Below are positions 8,250 to 17,603 of a stretch of DNA of 27,879 nt, piece after piece (the first letter of the stretch is position 1; every line of letters begins with the position of its first letter). The stretch is from contig CAYYWZ010000054.1 of NCBI GenBank assembly GCA_964475415.1, positions 1 to 27,879 on the forward strand, written 5' to 3'. The translations under genes and the position numbers were made by a program. This DNA comes from CALCMJ01 sp964475415. GTDB taxonomy: Bacteria > Bacteroidota > Bacteroidia > Chitinophagales > Saprospiraceae. Under the pieces are notes generated by a model. The model searched no databases. It had not been told where the DNA came from and was given only the letters and a program-made list of their open reading frames with translations.

Positions 8250-11144
8250 ATGAGAACAAAATTGGTAAAATTGTTAGTATTGATTTTTACAGTTGCAGTG
8301 CAATTGCCTAATAACACAATTTCAGCGCAGTCAGGATCAGTACGAGGGACTTTATATGAAGAAGGGGGAACGATAACCTTGATCGGAGCAAACGTCTTTC
8401 TAAAAGAAAACCCTTCTCAAGGAACAATTTCTGATATAGACGGCACCTATTTGTTAGATAATATTCCCGTAGGTACACATGTAATAGTGTATTCATACAC
8501 AGGTTTCGCTTCACAAGAAAGAGATGTTATTATACAAGAGGGCAAAACAGAGATTATCGATGTCTCGCTTTCTACTCAGAGTATAACGGGTGTAGAAGTC
8601 ATTGTAACGGCTCAGGCCCTAGGGCAAAATCGTGCTATAAGACAACAAGTAAATTCAGAATCTATTGCTAATATAGTATCAGCAGCAAGAATTCAGGAGC
8701 TTCCAGATGTAAATGCAGCAGAAGCTATATCTAGACTTCCCGGCATTGCAATAAATCGAAGTGGTGGAGAAGGGCAGAAAGTGGTGATAAGAGGAATGTC
8801 ACCTAAGTTTGCAGCTATCACCATCAATGGTATAAGAATGCCTTCTAATTCTGGTACGGACAGATCAGTAGATCTATCACTTATCTCTCCGGAATTACTT
8901 GATGGAATAGAAGTGTTTAAGTCCCCACTGCCAGACATGGATGCAGAAGCTGTAGGAGGAACTGTAAATCTTAAGCTAAAGAAAGCTCCCAAAGATTTTA
9001 AACTTATGACAAAAATTCTAGGAGGATTCAATGATTTGAATAATGACTACCAAGATTACAAAGGTGTCTTTCAGGTAAGCAAAAGAATAATAGATGATAA
9101 GATAGGTTTTGTAGCACAAGCCAGTGTAGAAAGATTTAACAGAGGTGGTGACTTTCTAAACAATGGTTGGAGACAGGGTGCTACAGATTCTACTGGGGTT
9201 ACAGAGATTTTTGGAAATAGACTCCGCTTAGAAGATCGATTAGAAATAAGAAAAAGACAGAATGCCAGCCTAGCCTTGGATTATGAATTAGGAAAAAGTA
9301 AATTTTCATTTTTTGGGTTATATAGCAGAACATCTCGAGATAGGTCTTCTATGCAAGAAAATTATTTACCTAATGAGCCTGCAATAACTTTTGTTGGAAG
9401 AGATATAGAGAACCAATTAGATCTTAGTTCTTATACGTTTCAAGCGGAGCATCTTATAGGAAAATCTACTGTAGATTGGGCGGCTTCTACCAGTTTGTCT
9501 AGAGGACAGACACCATATGATTTTGAAATGCTTTTTGAGAATACTCGACAAGTATTTGACCCAGAACTTAATACAGATAGTAATCCCAGAAATTACTATG
9601 GATCAGCCACACCAGATCTAGCTACAACCTATTTGCGGTCTGCAAACTTTAGCAATACAGAAACTAGAGAACGTACAAATACATTCGTATTAAATTATAA
9701 AATACCTTTTTCTATATCAGAAAAAATAAAAGGTTATTTCAAAACCGGAGGAAAATATATTACTATTTCTAGATCTAGAAATGTAGATCTATTGTCTGAA
9801 GACTTTTATTATTTGGGTGGCGAAATTGTAAGAGATGCAGTGGAGGCTTCTACTCAGGATCTGATATTCTTACCAGAAAATGATGATCTTATAAGTATTA
9901 ATAGTTTCGCTCAATCAAATAATAATTTAGAATTTCTAAACGAATCTAATGAAAATGTAGGGATCAAGGTAAAACTTGATACAGATAGAATGCGCCAATG
10001 GTATCAGGATCAAAGAGACTTATTGAATCCTAATAGAGAGGTAATTGTAGATAGATATGAGGTAAACGAAACACTTTCGGCAGGGTATGCAATGATGAAA
10101 TTTTCTATAGGGAAAAAATTATCAATCATTCCAGGTGTCAGATATGAATATTCAGATAATGAATATAGATCTGGTATATCGAGTGTAAATGGTCGGTATG
10201 GGGTAAATGGATTTTTTACAGATACTACGACCACACAAACGTACGGGGAATTATTACCCCATTTACACATTAAGTATAAAATACTTGACTGGTTAGACAT
10301 ACGAGCTTCTTATGCAACAACTCTATCAAGACCTGACTTCAACCACATAACACCTAGGAGTCAAATAAATGATAATAGCTTGTTTATTATATCTGGTAAT
10401 CCAGAATTAAGACATGCTAAAGCAAGAAACTATGATCTATTTTTGACAGCTTTTAAAGGTAACTGGGGCTTATTCTCTGCAGGAGTTTTCTATAAAACTA
10501 TAGAGAATATATCCTATCCATGGAGGACAAATCTATTTGACCAAGAGACAGCAGATCAGTTCGGTTGGCCTAATAATAAGGGATATGAACTACGATCATT
10601 TATTAATTCTGGAGAATCTAATGTAAAAGGATATGAAATAGATTTCCAGACCAATTTCCGTTTTTTGCCTGATCTATTTCATGGGTTTGTGTTAAATGTG
10701 AATTATGCTAGATTATATTCACAAACAGAATCATTTTTTCTTACTTCAGAAACAATTTTGGTCAGTCCTGTGCCTCCGGTATTCATTACTAGCTTTACAA
10801 ATAATGTAAGAGAAGTAAGATTACCTACTCAAGCTCCACATATTTTTAATGCTTCTATAGGTTATGATTACAAAAGATTCTCCTCTAGAATATCTGGAAC
10901 ATATCAGGGGACACAAGCTAGCAGATATGATTCTAACAAAGATTTTGATCAGTTCGTAAAGAGTTTTTGGAGATGGGATGCATCGGTAAAACAAAGATTT
11001 GCAAAAAACTTTAGTGCGTTTTTGAATATCAATAATTTCACGAATCAGCAAGACGTAAGTTTTACAAGATCTGAGGAATTTAGAAACACAGTAGAAACGT
11101 ATGGTATGACAGGCACCATAGGTATAGAATATAGAATTAAATAA
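8250..11144 (+). CDS. TonB-dependent outer-membrane receptor with carboxypeptidase-like N-terminal domain
   Basis: A 964-residue outer-membrane active transporter powered by TonB/ExbBD. A signal peptide (1-26, ending ISAQ) is followed by a CarboxypepD_reg-like beta-sandwich (about 30-110; GTISDIDGTYLLDNIPVG), a plug domain (about 125-245; SRLPGIAINRSGGEGQ, VIRGMSPKF, DMDAEAVGGTVNLKL) and a large beta-barrel ending in an aromatic-type strand (IGIEYRIK). In plug sequence it resembles the solitary TonB-dependent receptors seen with carbohydrate loci rather than a classical SusC, and no susD follows. It probably imports oligosaccharide released by the secreted enzymes. Only 48 bases separate it from the beta-helix gene, so the two are probably one transcript. 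Substrate is inferred from context. Confidence 0.93.
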   Translation: MRTKLVKLLVLIFTVAVQLPNNTISAQSGSVRGTLYEEGGTITLIGANVFLKENPSQGTISDIDGTYLLDNIPVGTHVIVYSYTGFASQERDVIIQEGKTEIIDVSLSTQSITGVEVIVTAQALGQNRAIRQQVNSESIANIVSAARIQELPDVNAAEAISRLPGIAINRSGGEGQKVVIRGMSPKFAAITINGIRMPSNSGTDRSVDLSLISPELLDGIEVFKSPLPDMDAEAVGGTVNLKLKKAPKDFKLMTKILGGFNDLNNDYQDYKGVFQVSKRIIDDKIGFVAQASVERFNRGGDFLNNGWRQGATDSTGVTEIFGNRLRLEDRLEIRKRQNASLALDYELGKSKFSFFGLYSRTSRDRSSMQENYLPNEPAITFVGRDIENQLDLSSYTFQAEHLIGKSTVDWAASTSLSRGQTPYDFEMLFENTRQVFDPELNTDSNPRNYYGSATPDLATTYLRSANFSNTETRERTNTFVLNYKIPFSISEKIKGYFKTGGKYITISRSRNVDLLSEDFYYLGGEIVRDAVEASTQDLIFLPENDDLISINSFAQSNNNLEFLNESNENVGIKVKLDTDRMRQWYQDQRDLLNPNREVIVDRYEVNETLSAGYAMMKFSIGKKLSIIPGVRYEYSDNEYRSGISSVNGRYGVNGFFTDTTTTQTYGELLPHLHIKYKILDWLDIRASYATTLSRPDFNHITPRSQINDNSLFIISGNPELRHAKARNYDLFLTAFKGNWGLFSAGVFYKTIENISYPWRTNLFDQETADQFGWPNNKGYELRSFINSGESNVKGYEIDFQTNFRFLPDLFHGFVLNVNYARLYSQTESFFLTSETILVSPVPPVFITSFTNNVREVRLPTQAPHIFNASIGYDYKRFSSRISGTYQGTQASRYDSNKDFDQFVKSFWRWDASVKQRFAKNFSAFLNINNFTNQQDVSFTRSEEFRNTVETYGMTGTIGIEYRIK

Positions 11145-11192
11145 TTTATAAATAAAGAGAACACATTACTATTTTAAACTAAATACATAGAC

Positions 11193-12776
11193 ATGAAAAA
11201 ACTTTACATTTTTAATTTACTAGCTTTTTTCTTTATAGCTTCGGCAGGTATGGCACAAACTATAGTGTCGATTCCTGCAAGTACTGACCCTACAATGCCG
11301 ACTGATATTTTCCCAATCATTATGGGGGATACAACAGCTACAGGAGAGAGAAATGATAACAATACTATATACAAATTGCAAAATGGTGCAGTATATATTA
11401 CAACAGGACGTATCGTAAATAAGCCTGAGTGGGGACTGAACTTAGAAGCTGAAGATCTCAATGACACAGGTAGTAAACCCGTTATAGCACGTATTCCTAA
11501 TGCTAGTGGTACTTATCCTGATATTATGAGACCAGAAGGAAATGTAACACTGCGTAATATTTGGTTTGTGGTAGGAGAGAGGGGAGCTTTAGAGCAGCAT
11601 GACTGGGGTAAAATAAGATATATGGGAGACAATACGAGAGTCATAGCAGACCATTGTATTTTTGAAAAAGATAGAGGAGGATTTTTCCAACTTCGTGGAA
11701 ATAACATTAAACTATATGTTACAAATTGTATTCTTAGAAATGGAGGAAATCGTAGAATATTACAAGGTAACGGTAGAGGAGTAGACGCTAGAAACACTTC
11801 TCTTGATACTTTAATTATGCGAAATACAATTGTTCATAATATTCAAGATAGATTTTTCAGAAGCCAGGGAGCAACAGAGCCTCACAATTATATAGAGATA
11901 GATAATTGTACTTCTTTTAATACCGCAGGTAGACATGGATTTATACAGTTAGGTAGAGTTAATACTGCTAAGATTACGAATAATCTTTTTATCGATCCTA
12001 TCATGTTAGGTTCTAGTCCAGTGTATACTGATGAGCAGACACAACCTGACAATGATTTGCATAAGGTAATAACTTTAGATACATTATACGATAATACAAG
12101 TCTTACGATTTCTAACAATAATATTTTTTGGAATCAAGACGTGGTAGATTACTGGGCATCTAATGACTCAGTTTCTGCACCAGGTCTGCTTTCATCATTA
12201 GTGATGGATAATTTAGGTGCTGCATCAGCAGAAGCAGCTTTTGAAGAAACGCTCGTTCTTAATAGTGTTCCAGGAACAATACTTGAATATGTAAGTGATC
12301 TTTATGCTAATCCTGCAGCTGATGATATGTTTGATTTCATCGTAGAGGATGTAGCGTTAGCTGGTACAGATTTTGATTCTGGAAATTTATTTGAATTTTC
12401 TACATTTGATCCATGTTATCCTAGTTCAAGCCAATCAGCAACTGCAGGAACAAATGGAGGGGCAGTAGGTGCTGTTTCTTTTTGCTTTGATCTAACGAGT
12501 ACTTCTAGTATAAAGGAAATAGAAGCTTTACAAGTTTTTCCTAATCCTACTCAAGGTGAGCTAAATGTTTCTTTTGATTTGTTAGAATCTAGTGATGTAA
12601 GTATTCAGATTATGGATATGAATGGAAGTCTTATACGTCAGAATAGAAGCCAAAAATTAAGTGCAGGACAGCACCAATATTCTTTTGATCTTACTGGCCA
12701 ATTAGCTAGTGGAATGTTTTTATTATCTATTCAAACAGAACAAGGTGTCAGTGTTCAGAAAATCATTTTTAAATAA
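11193..12776 (+). CDS. Secreted right-handed beta-helix protein with T9SS type A sorting domain
   Basis: A 527-residue exported protein. Residues 1-21 are a signal peptide ending AGMAQ. Residues about 80-330 are repeated short strands with Asn-rich turns (VTLRNIWFVVGERG, DNTRVIADHCIFEK, NIKLYVTNCILRNGG, TLIMRNTIVHNI, YIEIDNCTSFN, TAKITNNLFID, LTISNNNIF), the pattern of a right-handed parallel beta-helix as in pectate-lyase-like and chondroitinase-B/PL6-like proteins. Residues about 450-527 are a T9SS C-terminal domain (VFPNPTQGELNV ... QKIIFK), so it is released or attached at the cell surface. It could be a lyase or a surface glycan-binding protein; I cannot place it in a CAZy family or point to catalytic residues. 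It occupies the position behind the TonB receptor where susD usually is, but shows no SusD features. Confidence 0.8.
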   Translation: MKKLYIFNLLAFFFIASAGMAQTIVSIPASTDPTMPTDIFPIIMGDTTATGERNDNNTIYKLQNGAVYITTGRIVNKPEWGLNLEAEDLNDTGSKPVIARIPNASGTYPDIMRPEGNVTLRNIWFVVGERGALEQHDWGKIRYMGDNTRVIADHCIFEKDRGGFFQLRGNNIKLYVTNCILRNGGNRRILQGNGRGVDARNTSLDTLIMRNTIVHNIQDRFFRSQGATEPHNYIEIDNCTSFNTAGRHGFIQLGRVNTAKITNNLFIDPIMLGSSPVYTDEQTQPDNDLHKVITLDTLYDNTSLTISNNNIFWNQDVVDYWASNDSVSAPGLLSSLVMDNLGAASAEAAFEETLVLNSVPGTILEYVSDLYANPAADDMFDFIVEDVALAGTDFDSGNLFEFSTFDPCYPSSSQSATAGTNGGAVGAVSFCFDLTSTSSIKEIEALQVFPNPTQGELNVSFDLLESSDVSIQIMDMNGSLIRQNRSQKLSAGQHQYSFDLTGQLASGMFLLSIQTEQGVSVQKIIFK

Positions 12777-12797
12777 TTAATAGATCTAGTATTAATC

Positions 12798-12850
12798 AAA
12801 CTTGAGTCGAGGGTAGTTATTAAAATTACTCTTGCTCATGTTTTTAATTT
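12798..12850 (+). terminator. Probable terminator after the beta-helix gene
   Basis: A long imperfect hairpin: an outer stem AAAC-T-TGAG with CTCA-T-GTTT, an inner stem AGGGTAGT (12810-12817) with ATTACTCT (12825-12832) including two G-T wobbles, and a T-rich tail. It would separate the receptor/beta-helix transcript from the enzyme genes that follow, either fully or as an attenuator. Confidence 0.55.
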
Positions 12851-12884
12851 TTTAAATTGATTTTCTTACTATTTACATTATTAT

Positions 12885-14078
12885 ATGAAATCGATTAAGT
12901 ATTTCTTTCTTCTTGTTGGAATTATAGGTTGCAATTTAAAAGCTTCAGAAAACGATACATCTACCCTACTAGTAGAACGCTCTAGTTCTGAAAGATTAAA
13001 TATTCTATCGGATAGAGCTGTAAAGGATATAGAAGTAATTCGATTTGATTCTCTATCTATTCCGAGAACTATTTCAGAGGACGGAACACTTGAAGGTACT
13101 AAATCTAAGAGTTGGACTAGCGGTTTCTACCCAGGTGTATTATGGCAACTATATGATTATAGTAAGGATGAAAGTCTAAAGAAAGCAGCTATTAAGTGGT
13201 CTACAATAGTAGAAAAAGAAAAATGGGATGGTGGCACCCATGACTTAGGTTTCAAGATATATTGTCCCTTTGGCAAGGCGTATAAAATAACAAAAAATGA
13301 AAAATATAAAGATGTTTTTATAACAGCTGCAAAAACATTATCTACAAGATATAATTCTAAGATAGGAGCACTAAGATCTTGGGATCACCATGAACATTTA
13401 TGGGGATTTCCAGTGATTATTGATAATATGATGAATCTTGAGATGCTATTCGAAGCTTCTAAAATCACTGGAGATTCTACCTATTACAAAATTGCAAATA
13501 GGCACGCAACAACCACCTTAGAAAACCATTTTCGACCAGATAATAGCTCTTACCATGTAGTAGACTATGATGTATCTACTGGAAAAGTAGTTAAGAAAAA
13601 TACACACCAAGGGTACAATCATGAATCTGCATGGAGTAGGGGGCAAGCCTGGGGATTGTATGGATACACAGTAGCTTATCGCTACACAGGAGAGAAAAAA
13701 TACTTACAACAGGCTCAGAAGATTGCAGAATATATTTTTATGCATCCCCATTTACCAAAAGATAAAATTCCATATTGGGATTATAACGCACCTAACATTC
13801 CTGACGAACCGCGAGATGTATCTGCAGCCGCGATAACTGCCTCTGGATTATTAGAGCTTAGCACACATGATATAATTAACAAAAACAAATATCAAAAGTG
13901 GGCTACAGAAATACTTGCTAATCTGGCAACGGAAAAATATGAATGCACTGTTCCTCCATTTTTCTTAAAACATAGTGTAGGAAGTATACCAGGATCTTTT
14001 GAGGTAGATGCCCCTATCATTTATGCAGATTACTATTATGTAGAGGCACTGCTCAGAAAACGAGAACTAAAAATATAA
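12885..14078 (+). CDS. Glycoside hydrolase family 88, unsaturated uronyl hydrolase (lipoprotein)
   Basis: GH88 enzymes hydrate the C4-C5 double bond of the unsaturated uronate that polysaccharide lyases leave at the non-reducing end, and so release it. The 397-residue product starts with a lipoprotein signal (lipobox GIIGC, Cys16). The alpha/alpha-barrel family signatures are WTSGFYPGVLW, GTHDLGF with catalytic D120, FPVIIDNMMNLEML with D180, NHESAWSRGQAWGLYG and the C-terminal GSFEVDAPIIYADYYYVEAL. D120 and D180 correspond to Asp88 and Asp149 of the Bacillus enzyme with nearly the same spacing. All key residues are present. It precedes the GH2 gene by 31 bases. A GH88 next to lyase genes says that the substrate contains uronic acid cleaved by beta-elimination. 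Confidence 0.93.
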   Translation: MKSIKYFFLLVGIIGCNLKASENDTSTLLVERSSSERLNILSDRAVKDIEVIRFDSLSIPRTISEDGTLEGTKSKSWTSGFYPGVLWQLYDYSKDESLKKAAIKWSTIVEKEKWDGGTHDLGFKIYCPFGKAYKITKNEKYKDVFITAAKTLSTRYNSKIGALRSWDHHEHLWGFPVIIDNMMNLEMLFEASKITGDSTYYKIANRHATTTLENHFRPDNSSYHVVDYDVSTGKVVKKNTHQGYNHESAWSRGQAWGLYGYTVAYRYTGEKKYLQQAQKIAEYIFMHPHLPKDKIPYWDYNAPNIPDEPRDVSAAAITASGLLELSTHDIINKNKYQKWATEILANLATEKYECTVPPFFLKHSVGSIPGSFEVDAPIIYADYYYVEALLRKRELKI

Positions 14079-14109
14079 CTTCTATTCTTCCTCTAAAGTA
14101 AATAATACC

Positions 14110-16572
14110 ATGAAGAATAAATATTTTCTATTGACCGCATTTTTAGTTTGGGGTGTTGCTATGTCTTCTATAGATGTAATGCCAGATCTAGATAATGATG
14201 GGGTGAGATCTATAATCAATATCAATGCGGGCTGGCAATATGTAGAAAATAATCTTACAAATATAAAAGCGTTAGATTCTGAAAATAATTGGGAAAACGT
14301 CGACCTACCTCACACATGGAATCAGTGGGATGCAGTAGATAATTCACCTGGATACAGAAGAGATGCAAGTTGGTACAAAAAAGAAATTTTTATACAGAAA
14401 CAATCTAACAATCAGTACATACTATATTTTGAAGGTGTTAATATAAGTTCTACTATTTATGTCAATGGAGTACAGGCTGGAAGTCATATAGGAGGATATG
14501 TGGGTTTCGATATTGATATTACGGACCATGTGCAAAAAGGCGAAGAGAACACCATAGTAGTACGTGTTGATAATTCTTACAACCCCAATGTAATACCTTC
14601 TCAGAAAGCTGATTTTTTTATTTATGGAGGTATTACTAGAGATGTATGGTTGAAAATTTTACCAGAAATTAATTTTCAAAAGATCTTAATAAGTACGCCA
14701 GAAGTTTCTCATAAGAAAGCATCTACAAGTCTAAAAATACTTTTTCATAATGATGCTTTACTAAAAGAGGATTATAAGGTGAGCTGCCAAATAATAGAAC
14801 CCGAATCCGGTAGAGTAGTCGGAGAGAAAATGGTAAGTGCTCGCTTATTGTTAGATAGTAAAATGCTAGCGCTACCAGATATTATCAATCCTAAACTGTG
14901 GTCTCCCGATCATCCTAATCTATACCAGGTCAAAACTCAGTTGTTAGATGGAAATCATATTTTGGATGAGAAAGTAGAAATTATAGGTTATCGCTGGTTT
15001 AGATTTGAAGAATATGGTGCTTTTTTTCTTAACGGTGAGAGGTTATTGCTAAGAGGAACGCATCGACACGAAGAACATGCAGGATATGGTGCTGCTATGC
15101 CTAACGAACTGCATCGAAAAGATATCCAACAAATCAAAGAAATGGGCGCTAATTTTCTACGATTAGGACACTACCCTCAAGATCCTGTAGTATATGAGAC
15201 CTGCGATAAATTAGGGATACTAGTATGGGACGAATTACCATGGTGTAGAGGAGGTATGGGTGCGGAGAAATGGCAAGCTAATACAGAGCGATTACTTACA
15301 GAGCAGATTCAGCAGAATTATAATCACCCTTCTATTTTCTTTTGGTCTCTAGGAAATGAAATATTCTGGTTACCTGATTTTGAAGATGGTGATAATGAGC
15401 TAAGACTTAATAAGTACGTCACTAAATTAAATAATCTAGTACATAATTTAGATAATAATAGATTGACAGCGATCCGTAAATATTATGCTGGAGCTGATTT
15501 AGTAGATGTGTTTTCTCCCTCTATATGGTCAGGATGGTATGCAGGTGTATATACGAATTATAAAAAGACATTGACAGAGAATCAAAAAAAATACCCGAGA
15601 TTTCTTCATATGGAGTATGGTGGATCTAGCCACGTAGGTAGACATACAGAAACACCGATTACTGGAGAAGGGTCTATGAGTGACGATGACTGGGCGGAAG
15701 TGGCTAATCAAGTCAATATTAAAAACATAGCAAAAAGTGGAGATTGGACAGAGAACTATATTGTTGACCTATTTGATTGGTATCTAAGTATAACGGAGAC
15801 ACAAGATAATTTGTCAGGAAATGCTCAGTGGGCTTTTAAGGATTTTGGGACACCACTCAGACCAGAGAATGCAATCCCTTACCTAAACCAAAAAGGACTT
15901 GTCGATAGAGCAGGTAATCCTAAAGATGCCTACTATGTATTCAAAAGTTATTGGGCACAAGACCCATTTACGTATATAGAATCTCACAGCTGGACAGAAA
16001 GAAGAGGACCGAGAGATAAGCCTAGAAATATTTCTATATTCAGTAATTGCGAATGGGTAGAACTTTATCAGCAGGGCAAGAGCCTAGGAAAAAAACAAAG
16101 AGTACTCGGGGAATTTCCGGCTAGTGGTCTGAACTGGGATGTTAAATTTTCTGAAGGAGCCAATCGTTTAGTAGCATATGGTTATAAAGAGGGAGAACAA
16201 GTAGCAATAGATTCTATGGTTGTAAATTATAGATATGAACAGGCTGATAAGGCAGACCATATAGATCTATCTTACAAGGTTTTGGAAAATGGAAATTATC
16301 TTATAGAAGCTGTTATGTTAGATAAGAAGGGACAAAAGGTTTTAGATTACGAGAAGCATCTATATTTTGCCAAAGATGGTAAAGGAAAATTGTTAAAAGA
16401 TTATGGAACGCCCACAAGAAGTCAGGTTATAGAAATGGCTAATGGATATGCAGCAATAGAATTGAAACCAGAAAAGAAAGGTAAAGCGATTATAGAGGCT
16501 CGTAACCAAGATTTCAAAGGCTCTTATTTAGTAATAGATTTTGAAAAAGATAAGCATAGTTTGCAAGAGTAG
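14110..16572 (+). CDS. Glycoside hydrolase family 2 enzyme (beta-galactosidase/beta-glucuronidase-like)
   Basis: An 820-residue retaining exo-glycosidase, probably periplasmic. It has an N-terminal signal-like hydrophobic segment (residues 4-20), a sugar-binding beta-sandwich (about 40-190; VDLPHTWNQWD and GYRRDASWYKKEIFI), an immunoglobulin-like domain (about 195-295) and a TIM barrel (about 298-610) beginning with GYRWFRFEEYGAFFLNGERL. The acid/base is E417 in SLGNEIFW and the nucleophile is E502 in HMEYGG. A DUF4982-like domain follows at about 630-720. Both catalytic glutamates are intact. GH2 activities include beta-galactosidase, beta-glucuronidase and beta-mannosidase, and the sequence does not let me choose. 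In this uronate-rich locus a glucuronidase or galactosidase trimming role is plausible. Confidence 0.92.
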   Translation: MKNKYFLLTAFLVWGVAMSSIDVMPDLDNDGVRSIININAGWQYVENNLTNIKALDSENNWENVDLPHTWNQWDAVDNSPGYRRDASWYKKEIFIQKQSNNQYILYFEGVNISSTIYVNGVQAGSHIGGYVGFDIDITDHVQKGEENTIVVRVDNSYNPNVIPSQKADFFIYGGITRDVWLKILPEINFQKILISTPEVSHKKASTSLKILFHNDALLKEDYKVSCQIIEPESGRVVGEKMVSARLLLDSKMLALPDIINPKLWSPDHPNLYQVKTQLLDGNHILDEKVEIIGYRWFRFEEYGAFFLNGERLLLRGTHRHEEHAGYGAAMPNELHRKDIQQIKEMGANFLRLGHYPQDPVVYETCDKLGILVWDELPWCRGGMGAEKWQANTERLLTEQIQQNYNHPSIFFWSLGNEIFWLPDFEDGDNELRLNKYVTKLNNLVHNLDNNRLTAIRKYYAGADLVDVFSPSIWSGWYAGVYTNYKKTLTENQKKYPRFLHMEYGGSSHVGRHTETPITGEGSMSDDDWAEVANQVNIKNIAKSGDWTENYIVDLFDWYLSITETQDNLSGNAQWAFKDFGTPLRPENAIPYLNQKGLVDRAGNPKDAYYVFKSYWAQDPFTYIESHSWTERRGPRDKPRNISIFSNCEWVELYQQGKSLGKKQRVLGEFPASGLNWDVKFSEGANRLVAYGYKEGEQVAIDSMVVNYRYEQADKADHIDLSYKVLENGNYLIEAVMLDKKGQKVLDYEKHLYFAKDGKGKLLKDYGTPTRSQVIEMANGYAAIELKPEKKGKAIIEARNQDFKGSYLVIDFEKDKHSLQE

Positions 16573-16582
16573 AAACAGGAAA

Positions 16583-17578
16583 ATGATAATAACAAAATTA
16601 AATCAAATAATTTATAGGCAAATGGCATATTGGATCATTTTCCCATTATTCAGTTTGTCAATATTACTATGCGGATGTAAGGAATCTACGACATCTAACC
16701 GTTTCGATACTGTAGAGGAAGGTGCAAAAACTCAAGCGCTTTTGCTTACGCAGCCATTTGATTTTGATGTTACAGATAAGAATAAAGTTACGGGAGATTA
16801 TATCCAAAGAAACAAAATTACGGTTCCTAATAATTTAGCTGCGCAAAATAAGTGGATCATGTTCGAAGGACCTGTCTTAGAAAACGATCTAGTTGCTTAT
16901 AGATATTATGCAGATAGTCGGCATCGATTTGACATCTATGGAAAGACAGTTACTGATCTAGTAATGGATACTGTAAGCTGGGATTACCATGACATTATGG
17001 ACTGGGGATCTGATATACTAAAAGTAGGTAATTCGCTTGGCATAGGAAGTCCTGCAATATGGTATAAAGATAGTCTATGGACATTTTCAGAATATAAAGA
17101 AAAAACAATTGAAGTTCTACAAGATGGAAATCTAAGATCAGCAATCAGAACGACTTTTACAAATCTCTTGATAGATGGAAATTCAATAGACCTTATACAG
17201 GATTGGAGTATCGAGGCAGGCAAGCCTTGGTCAGAAATTCATTTAGAAGTTATAAATGGAAAACTTCCTGATGATATGTATTTTGCAACAGGTATTGTAA
17301 AACATCTTTCAGAAATTATTCAAGGAGAAACAGATGATTATTTCTATGCTATGAACTGGGGAGAGCAATCTTATCATAATCAATATATGGGAATGGCTAT
17401 TCTAGCAAATAAGAAATATCAAGCAACACATGTGTTAGATGAATTAAGCCACGCATATGCTTTTAAGCAAGGTAATGAGGAAGTGAGGTATCGATTTTTG
17501 TCAGCATGGGAAACGGATAATAATGCTGTAAAGGATGCTGTAGGATTTAAGAGTTTAGTGGAGCGTTCCGCCAAGTAG
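16583..17578 (+). CDS. DUF4861-family lipoprotein
   Basis: A 331-residue protein I recognise as the DUF4861 type found in PULs; its function is not settled to my knowledge. The lipobox is LLCGC followed by KES. The body carries an acid-Trp-rich pattern (DTVSWDYHDIMDWGSDIL, SLGIGSPAIWY, SIEAGKPWSEIHLE, YAMNWGEQSYHNQYMGMAI) reminiscent of galactose-mutarotase-like folds that bind or cleave sugars. I start it at the ATG at 16583, 10 bases after the GH2 stop. A TTG at 16541 inside GH2 gives a longer frame, and an ATG at 16622 would give a signal peptide starting MAYWIIF that is also convincing. Context suggests that it acts on oligosaccharides in the periplasm. Confidence 0.75.
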   Translation: MIITKLNQIIYRQMAYWIIFPLFSLSILLCGCKESTTSNRFDTVEEGAKTQALLLTQPFDFDVTDKNKVTGDYIQRNKITVPNNLAAQNKWIMFEGPVLENDLVAYRYYADSRHRFDIYGKTVTDLVMDTVSWDYHDIMDWGSDILKVGNSLGIGSPAIWYKDSLWTFSEYKEKTIEVLQDGNLRSAIRTTFTNLLIDGNSIDLIQDWSIEAGKPWSEIHLEVINGKLPDDMYFATGIVKHLSEIIQGETDDYFYAMNWGEQSYHNQYMGMAILANKKYQATHVLDELSHAYAFKQGNEEVRYRFLSAWETDNNAVKDAVGFKSLVERSAK

Positions 17579-17603
17579 TTAGTGTATTTTAACATAGGTT
17601 CGG

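Noticed and set aside
11193..12776. Beta-helix gene as a SusD-like protein
   Set aside because: It has no lipobox and no helical TPR-like pattern; it carries a T9SS sorting domain and beta-helix repeats instead.
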